Source: CAYGZM01 sp964354365 (GTDB lineage Bacteria; Planctomycetota; Phycisphaerae; Sedimentisphaerales; Anaerobacaceae). From it: a DNA stretch of 19,476 nt. The notes under the pieces were generated by a model. The model saw only the letters and a list, made by a program, of their open reading frames with translations, had not been told where the DNA came from and ran no database searches. This document shows positions 1 to 8,000 of the stretch, piece by piece. A program made the position numbers and the translations under genes. Every line of letters starts with the position of its first letter. The stretch's first letter is position 1. The stretch is from assembly GCA_964354365.1 (NCBI GenBank), contig CAYGZM010000067.1:1-19476 (forward strand). The letters run 5' to 3'.

Positions 1-2
1 CT

Positions 3-1631
3 CTCGGCTGTGCGCCGAGCGCAAAGGAGCCTCAATTGGACCAATTCATCACCGCACACGTCGAAAAGGTAAAACCTCTGGCCAAGCAGGCCGCCCTCGC
101 CTCCTGGGACGCCGCCGTCAGCGGCAAGCCCGAAGATTACGACAGAATGAGCGAGTTGACATTGAAGATTCGCCAGGTCTATAGTGACCCCGGCGAATTC
201 GCCTTCCTCAAGGGAATGAAGCGATCCGGCCGCATCGAAGACCCTCTCCTCGCCCGCCAGCTGCACGTCCTCTACAACGCCTATCTCGCCAACCAGATAG
301 AGCCCGGCCTCCTCAAGCAGATAGTCGATTTGGGCACCGAGATTGAGAAGAACTTCAGCACCTTCCGCGGCGCCATAGACGGCAAGGAAGTCACCGATAA
401 CCAGATCAAGGACATCCTCAAGGCCGCCACGGACTCCGCCGAGAGGGAAAAGGCCTGGCTCGCAAGCAAGCAGGTCGGAGCAGTCGTGGCGCCCGACATC
501 ATCAAATTAGTCAAGCTGCGAAACCAGGCCGCAAAGAAACTCGGCTTCGACAACTACCACACGATGTCGCTGACCACCGGCGAGCAGGACGTCAACGAGC
601 TTGACAAAATCTTCGACGAGCTTTACAAGCTCACAAACATCCCCTACGCCAGGCTAAAGGCCGACCTCGATAAGATACTGGCCAGAAATTGCAGCGTCGA
701 AGCCACCCAGCTTATGCCCTGGCATTACCACGACCCCTTCTTCCAGGAAACGCCTATGGTCTATGACCTCGACCTGGACACCTACTACAAAGGCAAAGAC
801 ATCAAAGACCTCTCGGCTAAATTCTACGCAGGCATCGGCCTGCCCGTCGAATCCATACTCAAGAACAGCGACCTGTATGAGCGAGAAGACAAGAACCCGC
901 ACGCCTTCTGCACCGATATCGACAAGGAGGGCGACGTCCGCATCCTCTGCAATCTCAAGGACAACGAAAACTGGATGGAGACACAACTCCACGAGCTTGG
1001 CCACGCCGTCTATGACAAGTATCACGACCCCAAGGTCCCCTATCTTCTTAGAGAGCCTGTCCACGCCTTCACCACCGAAGCAGTCGCGATGTTCTTCGGC
1101 AGGCTCAGCCGCAACCCCGCCTGGATGCAGCATACGCTGAATCTCTCCGATGCCCAACGCGCCGAAATCGAGAAAGTCAGCGAGAAGTACGCACAATTGA
1201 AGCAGCTCATCTTCGCCCGCTGGGCAATGGTGATGTACAATTTCGAGAAGCAGCTATACGCAAATCCCGACCAGGACCTCAACGCCCTGTGGTGGAAAAT
1301 GGTTGAGAGATACCAGTTTGTAAGAAAGCCCCAGGGCCGCGACGAGCCGGATTGGGCCGCAAAAATCCATTTCACCATCGCTCCCTGCTATTACCACAAC
1401 TATATGCTCGGCGAGCTCCTCGCCTCTCAACTGCACAATCACATTGTCGCTAACGTCCTGAACCTTGCTTCCGATAAAGACGTCGGCTACGTCGGCCAAA
1501 AGAAAGTCGGCGAATTCCTTGCCAAAAACGTCTTCCAGGCCGGTTCCCTCTATCACTGGAACGAAATGATAAAACGCGCAACCGGTGAACCCTTAAACCC
1601 AAAATACTTCGTCCGGCAGTTTGTCAAATGA
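3..1631 (+). CDS. M2-family zinc peptidase (peptidyl-dipeptidase A-like), probable lipoprotein, 5' end cut by window
   Basis: This is an ACE-like metallopeptidase expected to release dipeptides from peptide C-termini outside the cytoplasm. Counting residues from the in-frame TTG at 36, the zinc motif HELGH is at 319-323 and a third-ligand candidate E348 lies in TTEAVAMFF; the 24-residue gap between H323 and E348 matches family M2. An LRNQAAKKLGF segment and a C-terminal Tyr/His-rich segment (PCYYHNYM) also fit M2. The TTG at 36 has a ribosome-site look-alike (AAAGGAG, 23-29), but the frame stays open to the left edge and reads L-G-C-A-P-S just before it. That is a lipobox, so the true start and signal peptide probably lie outside the window and the enzyme is a lipid-anchored protein. 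The catalytic domain looks complete. It is rich in C-ending codons, like the OPT genes. Family M3 is the alternative, but the Glu spacing argues against it. Confidence 0.85.
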   Translation, partial: LGCAPSAKEPQLDQFITAHVEKVKPLAKQAALASWDAAVSGKPEDYDRMSELTLKIRQVYSDPGEFAFLKGMKRSGRIEDPLLARQLHVLYNAYLANQIEPGLLKQIVDLGTEIEKNFSTFRGAIDGKEVTDNQIKDILKAATDSAEREKAWLASKQVGAVVAPDIIKLVKLRNQAAKKLGFDNYHTMSLTTGEQDVNELDKIFDELYKLTNIPYARLKADLDKILARNCSVEATQLMPWHYHDPFFQETPMVYDLDLDTYYKGKDIKDLSAKFYAGIGLPVESILKNSDLYEREDKNPHAFCTDIDKEGDVRILCNLKDNENWMETQLHELGHAVYDKYHDPKVPYLLREPVHAFTTEAVAMFFGRLSRNPAWMQHTLNLSDAQRAEIEKVSEKYAQLKQLIFARWAMVMYNFEKQLYANPDQDLNALWWKMVERYQFVRKPQGRDEPDWAAKIHFTIAPCYYHNYMLGELLASQLHNHIVANVLNLASDKDVGYVGQKKVGEFLAKNVFQAGSLYHWNEMIKRATGEPLNPKYFVRQFVK

Positions 1632-1769
1632 TGCGAGTGAAAGAAAGGCGAATTTGCCTGAGAACTGCCCTTGAAATCCAGGGGCTGTTATGGCAGAATA
1701 CTGGTTCTCCGGTGTTAGGTTTTTAGGTGATGCCGGCTAAATGAGATTGAAGTACTGAGGCGGCTTTTT

Positions 1770-3227
1770 GTGGGAACTTTAGACAGGTCATTTCCATTTC
1801 GCGATATATTTGACCCTTTTCTCGATGAGTACTCTCAGAAAGCGACCTATTGGTACGTGCCGAAGGCACGCGTGCTCAATGACGAGAACGTTGAGGTAAT
1901 GGCGGCGATTCTCAACGTAGTCTTCGAGGAGTTCCTTGGATCCGTTTGGAATGTGGAGACACAAGATAGAATCCTGAAAGTCCTCGTTCAGAAGGGAATT
2001 CTGAGTCCTTATAAGCCCAAAGGTGAGAAGGCAAACAGGGCTGCTTTGGTGCGTATAATGAAGAAACTTCTTGAGACGCTCGGGCTACTCTGGGTGCGCG
2101 CCGACACCGAGATCGTCATCACCGATGCTGGCCTCGACCTGCTGAGCGGCCAGGTCGAAGAGAGAAGGTCCGTAATAGAAAGACAAATCATCAAATATCA
2201 ATACCCGAACCCGAGCCTTTCGGGAGCGTACGCTGAGGTCTTCGGCGGGCTACTGCCTCACATCTTTTTGTTACAAGTTCTGATGAAATGTGACTACCGA
2301 ATTACTTTTGCCGAGTATGAGCTGTTTGTAAACCTCGCGACATCACAAGGGGATGTCGAGCGCATTTCCCGCTATATCCGTTCGTGGAGGGATATCAACG
2401 AGGAAGAAAAACGGCTTCTCAATGACAAGGTGGCACGAGTGCCGATGACGAAAGAAGCCGTCGATGCGGAGGCGGACCCTGATATGGAGGCGGAGGGAGA
2501 GGGAACCCGCTTCAATCGCATTGATCAGAATGCAAGTTATCAGCGGTCGTTTTTTACCTTTCCCAGTTATGTAGGAGTCGATGAAGGGAATATAGTATGT
2601 CGTGCACCTGATAGAGTCAAGCAACTGCTGGAGGAGATGTTGCCTTCCCTGAAGATCACGAAATTTCGGGCAATTGAAGATTGGTTTGCGTATTTTGGTG
2701 ATCCGAAGCGCGAGCCGTCCTGGGCAACGTATCTGATTTCGTTGTTGGAGGATGCGGTAACGAGCGAGGACGTAAGCCGAGCCAAGAGCGAGGTTGAAGA
2801 GCATAGAGAGTTGTTGGGGCCGGAGGAGGCCGAAAGTGTTGACAGAGCCCAGATTGAGAAGGACATCGAGACCTTGTATTGTGCTCATCTGGACATGCTT
2901 GAAGAAGGGCTCGTTTTGAGCCAGAACGGGCGTCAATTCCCGACCCCGATAGGACGTATCGATCTGTTGTGTGTGAGCAAAGAAGGTGAGTATGTTATTG
3001 TAGAAGTGAAAGCACAGGATGCGCGCGACTCCGTTTTCGGGCAGATGTTGCGCTACATAGGCTGGGTTCATCGGAATGTTGAAGGCGCCCAAGATAGGGT
3101 CAGAGGGATTATTCTGGCCTCGAAATTCCCGGAGACTGCGCGGTACTCGAGGATCGGCCTGCTCAAGCCTGACTACCAAACATTCATAAAGTTCAAGAGG
3201 CATGGGTTCGATGTACAGGATACCTGA
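1770..3227 (+). CDS. Putative type II restriction endonuclease with NucS-like PD-(D/E)XK domain
   Basis: Predicted DNA endonuclease paired with the overlapping methyltransferase gene. The C-terminal third (about residues 365-470) carries a PD-(D/E)XK core: GRID at 395-398 (D398), then E412-V413-K414, with an upstream acidic helix (IEKDIE) and a downstream GQMLRYIGWV helix. This arrangement resembles the NucS/DUF91 nuclease fold. Residues 1-250 are helical with winged-helix-like character and could be the DNA-recognition part; I cannot assign a family or recognition sequence. The start is GTG at 1770 with GAGG at 1757-1760; stop codons block the frame upstream. The 138 nt before it hold no gene and no clear terminator. 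Codon use is less biased to C-ending codons than in the flanking peptidase and transporter, which suggests horizontal transfer. The restriction role rests mainly on its neighbour; a mismatch- or damage-directed nuclease is the alternative. Confidence 0.7.
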   Translation: MGTLDRSFPFRDIFDPFLDEYSQKATYWYVPKARVLNDENVEVMAAILNVVFEEFLGSVWNVETQDRILKVLVQKGILSPYKPKGEKANRAALVRIMKKLLETLGLLWVRADTEIVITDAGLDLLSGQVEERRSVIERQIIKYQYPNPSLSGAYAEVFGGLLPHIFLLQVLMKCDYRITFAEYELFVNLATSQGDVERISRYIRSWRDINEEEKRLLNDKVARVPMTKEAVDAEADPDMEAEGEGTRFNRIDQNASYQRSFFTFPSYVGVDEGNIVCRAPDRVKQLLEEMLPSLKITKFRAIEDWFAYFGDPKREPSWATYLISLLEDAVTSEDVSRAKSEVEEHRELLGPEEAESVDRAQIEKDIETLYCAHLDMLEEGLVLSQNGRQFPTPIGRIDLLCVSKEGEYVIVEVKAQDARDSVFGQMLRYIGWVHRNVEGAQDRVRGIILASKFPETARYSRIGLLKPDYQTFIKFKRHGFDVQDT

Positions 3228-4182
3228 CAAATCAAATTGGCCTGAATTCTATATCAACAAGATAATCAACGATGATGCGCTTAACGCATTGTCCAAGTTG
3301 CCGAGTGAATGTGTGGCGCTTGCTGTGACGAGTCCTCCGTACTGGAACGTAGTTGACTACGGGATCGGGGGGCAAATTGGGCAGACCAGCTACGAGGCAT
3401 ACCTTGCCGACCTGCTGCCAATTTGGAGGGAAACTGAGAGGGTTCTAATTCCAAACGGAAAGCTGGTGATAATCACTCCGATAATGCCGATCCCCAAGAA
3501 GATTATCAACGATAGACATACCCGCCACCTCAAGAATATCAATAGTGATATTGAGATTTCTATTCTGCAGAATATCCCGAAACTGCAGAGGTTCAGTTTA
3601 TACATCTGGCAGAAGCAGACTTCTGTGAAGATGTTCGGGAGTTACCCTTACCCGCCAAATATTTATGAGGACAACACGATTGAATTCATAAATGTGTTTG
3701 TGAAAGACGGCGCTCCTCCCAGTATTCCCAAAGAAGCGAAAGAACCGAGCGAGCTGACACAGGAGGAGTGGCGCAACCTTACGATGCAGGTGTGGCCTAT
3801 ATATCCAGAGGACGTGCAAAGGGCAGGCGGTCACCCGGCCCCCTTCCCGATTGTTCTTCCACTGCGGTTGATAATGATGTACACGTTCAAGGAATGCGCC
3901 TGTGCAGATTTCGACGGAGACATCGTGCTCGATATGTTTAATGGCACAGGGGCAACATGTGTGGCGGCCAGGGCCCTGGAGCGCAAGTGGATTGGCATCG
4001 ATCTTCACCCAGGCTACTGCGAGATAGCCCGTAATCGGATTAAGCACGAGCCGGTAGATCCGCACCGGATGATGTTAGAACCGGTCAGAGTGCGCGGTGC
4101 GGAGAATGGAAGACAGCTCGCGCTGTTTACAGAATCTGCCGAGCAGAAGTATGCCGATAAGACAGATAACCTTGTTTCCTGA
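3211..4182 (+). CDS. Beta-class DNA methyltransferase (N6_N4_Mtase family), probably N4-cytosine
   Basis: It transfers methyl groups from S-adenosylmethionine to DNA bases and should protect host sites from the adjacent nuclease. The catalytic motif TSPPY (SPPY codons 3331-3342) comes before the SAM-binding motif FNGTGAT (from 3937), followed by ARALERKWIGID; this order is that of the permuted beta class. TSPPY is more typical of N4-cytosine enzymes, while N6-adenine enzymes usually have DPPY. The region between the motifs (about residues 90-215) would hold the target recognition domain. The usual DPF before motif I reads DMF here, and GTT reads GAT. I chose ATG 3211 because AAGAGG (3195-3200) lies 10 nt upstream; ATG 3202 in the same frame leaves only 1 nt. 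Either start overlaps the end of the nuclease gene (17 or 26 nt), a sign of translational coupling. Confidence 0.85.
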   Translation: MYRIPDKSNWPEFYINKIINDDALNALSKLPSECVALAVTSPPYWNVVDYGIGGQIGQTSYEAYLADLLPIWRETERVLIPNGKLVIITPIMPIPKKIINDRHTRHLKNINSDIEISILQNIPKLQRFSLYIWQKQTSVKMFGSYPYPPNIYEDNTIEFINVFVKDGAPPSIPKEAKEPSELTQEEWRNLTMQVWPIYPEDVQRAGGHPAPFPIVLPLRLIMMYTFKECACADFDGDIVLDMFNGTGATCVAARALERKWIGIDLHPGYCEIARNRIKHEPVDPHRMMLEPVRVRGAENGRQLALFTESAEQKYADKTDNLVS

Positions 4183-4230
4183 CTTGCCCCTGTCCTTGGA
4201 GGGCATTGGCCGTAGCGTGGTAGTATATTA

Positions 4231-5745
4231 GTGAGGACTATGAGCAAGAGTGTTCCCAAAAACTTGCTGCCCAAATATATGTTGCCCGGCGCTCTCGAGA
4301 GCGACCTGGAGCGGCTGAATCCGTGGTGGCGGGGTAAACCCCAGCCGCAGTTGCCGCCTGTTCGCCGTTGGGCTTTCCCAGTTGCCATGCAGAGGCTTCA
4401 AGCCGGATTGACAAAAATCACCGTCCTGAGAGGACCACGACAGGTCGGAAAAAGCACATTAATCGGACAAATCATAGAGACTTTGCTGGCCAAGGGAGTC
4501 CCTCCAAGGTGGATATTCCTTGTTCAGTTTGACGAACTGCCGGCATTACTTGGCGTTGAGGAACCTATTCTTCGCCTTTCCGACTGGTTTGAAAAGACGA
4601 TTTTGGGCAAGACGTTCAATGAGGCGGCAAGGGCCGGGCAGCCGGCTTATCTATTTCTCGACGAGGTTCAAAATCTCGATAATTGGGCCCCCCAGTTGAA
4701 ATTCCTGGTTGACAGCAGCGACGTGCGGGTGATGGTTACCGGCAGTTCCGCCCTGAGAATCGAGCAGGGGCGGGACAGCCTTGCGGGCCGGATTAGCGAT
4801 TTGGAGATGGGGCCTTTGTTCCTGCGGGAGATACTCGAAATCCTCGGAGACGGGCCAATCCAACCATGTCTCCCGTTCAATGGGCTTGCCGCCCTCGGGA
4901 GAAAGGATTTCTGGCTCGATGCCAGAGCGTTCGGACAGACGCATCATCAAGAGCGGGACAAGGGTTTTAAGGCCTTCTCAGAGAGAGGCGCCTATCCTGT
5001 TGCCCATAAGGCCAAACAACCCTGGGATGAGCTTGCAGACCATTTGACGCAGACCGTCATCCTTAGAGCTATCCAGCACGATTTACGAGCAGGCCCAAAG
5101 GGAAGAAAAAGAGATGAGCACCTCCTGAAAGAGGTTTTCAGATTGGCCTGCCGGTACATCGGACAATCGCCGAGGCAGAGTCTTTACCTCGATGAGGTCA
5201 AACGAGCGATGAATGCCAACATCGGGTGGCAGCGAGTATTGACCTATCTGAAATTCCTCGACCAGACGCTCCTTATCAGACTGATAGAACCGTTGGAATT
5301 GAGACTCAAGAGACGCCGAGGACCATCCAAACTGTGCCTGTGTGACCATGCCCTTCGTGCGGCGTGGCTGCAGGAAGTCATTCCTCTTGACGAGAACGGT
5401 CTGAAGCAATGCCCACATCTGCGGGACTTGGCGGGGCACATTGCTGAAAGCACAGTGGGCTATTTCTTCAAATCTCTCACTAATCTTGACGTGGCTCATT
5501 TCCCCGAGCGAGGACCTGAACCGGAAGTGGATTTTGTGCTTACCGTAGGGGAGCAGCGTGTTCCAATTGAGGTTAAATACCGCTCTGTCATAACCTGGCA
5601 GGACAGCCGAGGACTGCGCAGCTTCATCGAAAAAAGCGCGTACAACGCTCCCTTTGGAATTATGGTGACTCAAACCGACGAGGCTTTCATTGATGACCCT
5701 CGAATAGTCGCAATTTCGCTTCCTTCTGTTCTCTTGATGCGATGA
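4231..5745 (+). CDS. AAA_14/DUF4143-type ATPase with C-terminal PD-(D/E)XK-like motif
   Basis: P-loop ATPase of the widespread but poorly understood AAA_14 + DUF4143 class. Counted from GTG 4231: Walker A GPRQVGKST at 68-76, Walker B LFLDEVQN with D144-E145, a sensor-like TGSSAL, and a variable helical middle region. The C-terminus has EVDFVL (D434) followed by PIEVKYRS (E447, K449), a nuclease-like PD-(D/E)XK signature. Length (about 500) is slightly above the usual 400-470. Start choice is uncertain: ATG 4240 gives MSKSVPKN with GAGGA only 2 nt upstream, and GTG 4231 has no clear ribosome site. It begins 48 nt after the methyltransferase on the same strand, so co-transcription is likely. 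Family members have been linked to defence, toxin-antitoxin-like and mobile contexts; its exact role here is unknown. Confidence 0.75.
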   Translation: MRTMSKSVPKNLLPKYMLPGALESDLERLNPWWRGKPQPQLPPVRRWAFPVAMQRLQAGLTKITVLRGPRQVGKSTLIGQIIETLLAKGVPPRWIFLVQFDELPALLGVEEPILRLSDWFEKTILGKTFNEAARAGQPAYLFLDEVQNLDNWAPQLKFLVDSSDVRVMVTGSSALRIEQGRDSLAGRISDLEMGPLFLREILEILGDGPIQPCLPFNGLAALGRKDFWLDARAFGQTHHQERDKGFKAFSERGAYPVAHKAKQPWDELADHLTQTVILRAIQHDLRAGPKGRKRDEHLLKEVFRLACRYIGQSPRQSLYLDEVKRAMNANIGWQRVLTYLKFLDQTLLIRLIEPLELRLKRRRGPSKLCLCDHALRAAWLQEVIPLDENGLKQCPHLRDLAGHIAESTVGYFFKSLTNLDVAHFPERGPEPEVDFVLTVGEQRVPIEVKYRSVITWQDSRGLRSFIEKSAYNAPFGIMVTQTDEAFIDDPRIVAISLPSVLLMR

Positions 5746-5777
5746 AGGAACACGGCGCGAGGGGACGTAGCCAGATC

Positions 5778-5795
5778 GGTGGGGCAAGCCCCACC
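5778..5795. repeat. Perfect palindrome in the OPT leader
   Basis: GGTGGGGC-AA-GCCCCACC: two perfect 8-nt arms around a 2-nt centre, followed by CTACA. It ends 8 nt before the ribosome site of the OPT gene. There is no T-run, so it is not an intrinsic terminator. It resembles a dispersed palindrome common in planctomycete and cyanobacterial intergenic DNA (from memory). It could affect translation or merely be a mobile repeat. Confidence 0.7.
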
Positions 5796-5814
5796 CTACA
5801 TACAAGAGGTGTTT

Positions 5815-7869
5815 ATGGAATTAAAAGACCAATATCTGCCCGAAATAACAGTAAAGGCGTTTGTGCTGGGGATGGTGCTTTCGATGATATTGGGGGCGGC
5901 CAACGCCTATCTCGGACTGTTTGCGGGAATGACCGTCTCGGCCTCCATACCCGCCGCCGTCGTCTCGATGGCTTTCCTGAAGCTCTTCAAACGCAACAAC
6001 ATCCTCGAAAACAACAACGCCCAGACGGCTGCATCATCCGGCGAAGCCGTCGCCGCGGGGGCCATATTCACCCTGCCGGCGCTGATTATACTCGGCGCCT
6101 GGCAGAGCTTCGACTACAAGTGGGTCACCATCATCGCCGTCTTCGGAGGCGCGCTGGGCGTACTATTCACCATTCCGCTGCGCCGCTCTCTCATCGTCGA
6201 GAAGAAGCTCTGCTACCCCGAAGGCATAGCAACGGCCCAGGTCCTCCAGGCCGGTCAGGAAGGCGGCAAGGGTGTCCTGTGTATCGCCAAAGCTGCCCTC
6301 GCCGGCGGCCTGTTCAAGGCCGGGGCCGGGGCCATCGGCCTCTGGCCGGAGGCGGTCGAAGGCGCTAAATCCATCGGCGGCACAATCCTCTACTTCGGCT
6401 CAAATCTCAGCCCCGCACTCCTCTCGGTCGGATACATAGTGGGCCTGAATATCGCCGTTCTGATCTTTATCGGCGGGGCGTGCAACTGGCTGGTTGCTAT
6501 ACCGATAGTGGCGCATCAAAACCCCTGGCCCGCCTATCAGCTCAAAACTCAGGTCGTTGACCCCAACCGTTGGGACCTCTTCGTCCTTGAATATGAAACC
6601 GTCGAGCCGAACGCCACGGCCCAGGATATCGAAAAAGCCGAAACACATAACGCCGAAGTAAGAAATAGGCTCGGCAAGCCCGTTGCCGCGATCGAATACG
6701 CCTTGAAGATTTGGTCGAAGCGGACAAGGTATATTGGTGTCGGGGCAATGCTCATTGGCGGGTTATGGACAATCCTCAACATTCGCAAATCACTGTTGAG
6801 CGGGATAACCGGCGGACTGAAGGCATATCGTGATATGACCGTGGATCACGTTGAGATTCCGAGGACCGAGAGAGATATACCGATGAAGTGGGTCCTGGTT
6901 CTTATAGTTGGCTCGATTGTCCCTTTGTTCCTCCTGTATCAGGTATTTGTAGGGGACGTTTACGTATCCCTTACAATGGCGGCGATAATGCTCGTCGCGG
7001 GCTTCGTATTCTCCGCCGTGGCGGGTTATATGGCAGGCCTGGTGGGGTCCTCCAATAACCCCATATCCGGGGTAACGATTGCGACGCTCGTGGTTTCCTC
7101 GCTGCTCTTGCTGCTGCTGATGGGAAAAGACGCGCCAAACGGACCGTCCGCCGCCATTATCATCGGCAGTGTGATATGCTGCGCAGCCGCGATTGCCGGC
7201 GACAATATGCAGGACCTCAAGACCGGTTATATCCTTGGGGCCACACCCTGGAAGCAGCAGTTGGTCAACCTCGCAGGTTCGGTCGCCGGCGCACTGGTGA
7301 TTGCCCCGGTAATGACGCTCCTTCTTAAAGCCTACGGCTTTGAAGGCCAACCCGGCGCCGGCCCGAAGGCCCTTGCCGCACCGCAGGCTAACTTGATGGC
7401 CTTTGTCGCCAAGGGCGTCTTTAAGGGAGACCTGCCGTGGAATTACGTCTTTGCCGGAATGGCAGTGGGCGTCTGCGTGATTGCCCTCGACCTCTACCTC
7501 CAGAAAAAGGGCAGCTCATTCCGCACCCCGGTGCTCGCGGTGGCAATAGGGTTCTATCTGCCGTTCGAGCTGTCCGTCCCTATCTTCGCCGGCGGCCTCA
7601 TTCACCACGCCCTCAAGCTGTATAACGAGCGCCGCAACGCCAACGCCGAAGAAGTCGAAGGCTCCAGCCGAAACGGCCTGCTCTTCGCCTCCGGCCTAAT
7701 CACCGGCGAGGCCCTTATGGGCATCATCACGGCAATACCCATCGTTATCCTCGCCAAAAAGCACATATCCCTGCCGCTCATAAAAGATATGCCTTTCGGC
7801 TCCGCCCTCGGCATCGTTTTGCTGCTTGCCGTAGCCTACTGGCTCTACAAAACAGCAAAACAAAAATGA
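5815..7869 (+). CDS. OPT-family oligopeptide transporter (684 aa)
   Basis: Polytopic inner-membrane protein expected to import small peptides, or possibly metal chelates, by proton symport. The sequence is strongly hydrophobic, with roughly 14-15 membrane segments. Hallmarks of the bacterial OPT group are NAYLGLFAG (30-38) and ENNNAQTAASSGE (65-77), followed by IFTLPALI and a KKLCYPEGIATAQVLQAG stretch. I chose ATG 5815 because AAGAGG (5804-5809) lies 5 nt upstream; a longer GTG-initiated reading (5779) would start inside the leader palindrome. Length is normal for the family. The charged soluble insert around residues 245-300 (AHNAEV/ETHNAEV region) lies between two hydrophobic blocks. C-ending codons dominate, unlike the ATPase upstream. 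Substrate cannot be read from sequence; the nearby peptidases favour peptides. Confidence 0.92.
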   Translation: MELKDQYLPEITVKAFVLGMVLSMILGAANAYLGLFAGMTVSASIPAAVVSMAFLKLFKRNNILENNNAQTAASSGEAVAAGAIFTLPALIILGAWQSFDYKWVTIIAVFGGALGVLFTIPLRRSLIVEKKLCYPEGIATAQVLQAGQEGGKGVLCIAKAALAGGLFKAGAGAIGLWPEAVEGAKSIGGTILYFGSNLSPALLSVGYIVGLNIAVLIFIGGACNWLVAIPIVAHQNPWPAYQLKTQVVDPNRWDLFVLEYETVEPNATAQDIEKAETHNAEVRNRLGKPVAAIEYALKIWSKRTRYIGVGAMLIGGLWTILNIRKSLLSGITGGLKAYRDMTVDHVEIPRTERDIPMKWVLVLIVGSIVPLFLLYQVFVGDVYVSLTMAAIMLVAGFVFSAVAGYMAGLVGSSNNPISGVTIATLVVSSLLLLLLMGKDAPNGPSAAIIIGSVICCAAAIAGDNMQDLKTGYILGATPWKQQLVNLAGSVAGALVIAPVMTLLLKAYGFEGQPGAGPKALAAPQANLMAFVAKGVFKGDLPWNYVFAGMAVGVCVIALDLYLQKKGSSFRTPVLAVAIGFYLPFELSVPIFAGGLIHHALKLYNERRNANAEEVEGSSRNGLLFASGLITGEALMGIITAIPIVILAKKHISLPLIKDMPFGSALGIVLLLAVAYWLYKTAKQK

Positions 7870-7892
7870 AAAACACGTAATTCATACACAAG

Positions 7893-7912
7893 CCCCGACC
7901 GCAAGGGAGGGG
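7893..7912. repeat. Hairpin with GCAA tetraloop between convergent genes
   Basis: CCCC-GA-CC / GCAA / GG-GA-GGGG: a 4-bp stem, a tandem G-A/A-G mismatch, a 2-bp stem and a GNRA-type loop. It lies between the convergent OPT and LRR genes. No T-run follows on the + strand. It may be a dispersed palindromic repeat or a barrier between the converging transcripts. Confidence 0.5.
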
Positions 7913-7955
7913 GTATTGTCCCATTTTGACAAGGAAACAGTCAAATCCGCAGGGT

Positions 7956-8000
7956 GACAGCCCCAAGCCAGCAGGGCTCAGGCGCACCGGCCGTCGATCA
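7956..8000. repeat. 3' flank repeat, copy 1 (after LRR gene 1)
   Basis: This 45-nt stretch matches 9733-9777 at 40 of 45 positions and covers the 3' end of the LRR gene, its stop codon and the following AGCCC..GGGCT palindrome (arms 7959-7963 and 7974-7978). It shows that the LRR gene duplication included DNA beyond the coding region. Confidence 0.7.

Noticed and set aside
36..38. TTG at 36 with AAAGGAG as the start of the M2 peptidase
   Set aside because: The same frame is open to the left edge and encodes a lipobox (LGCAPS), which points to a start outside the window.
5778..5795. Leader palindrome as an intrinsic terminator of the ATPase gene
   Set aside because: No U-rich run follows; the sequence continues CTACATACAAGAGG into the OPT ribosome site.
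5742..6368. A 208-codon + frame overlapping the start of the first OPT gene
   Set aside because: Arg/Gly-rich composition typical of a shadow frame; the OPT frame has family motifs and a ribosome site.
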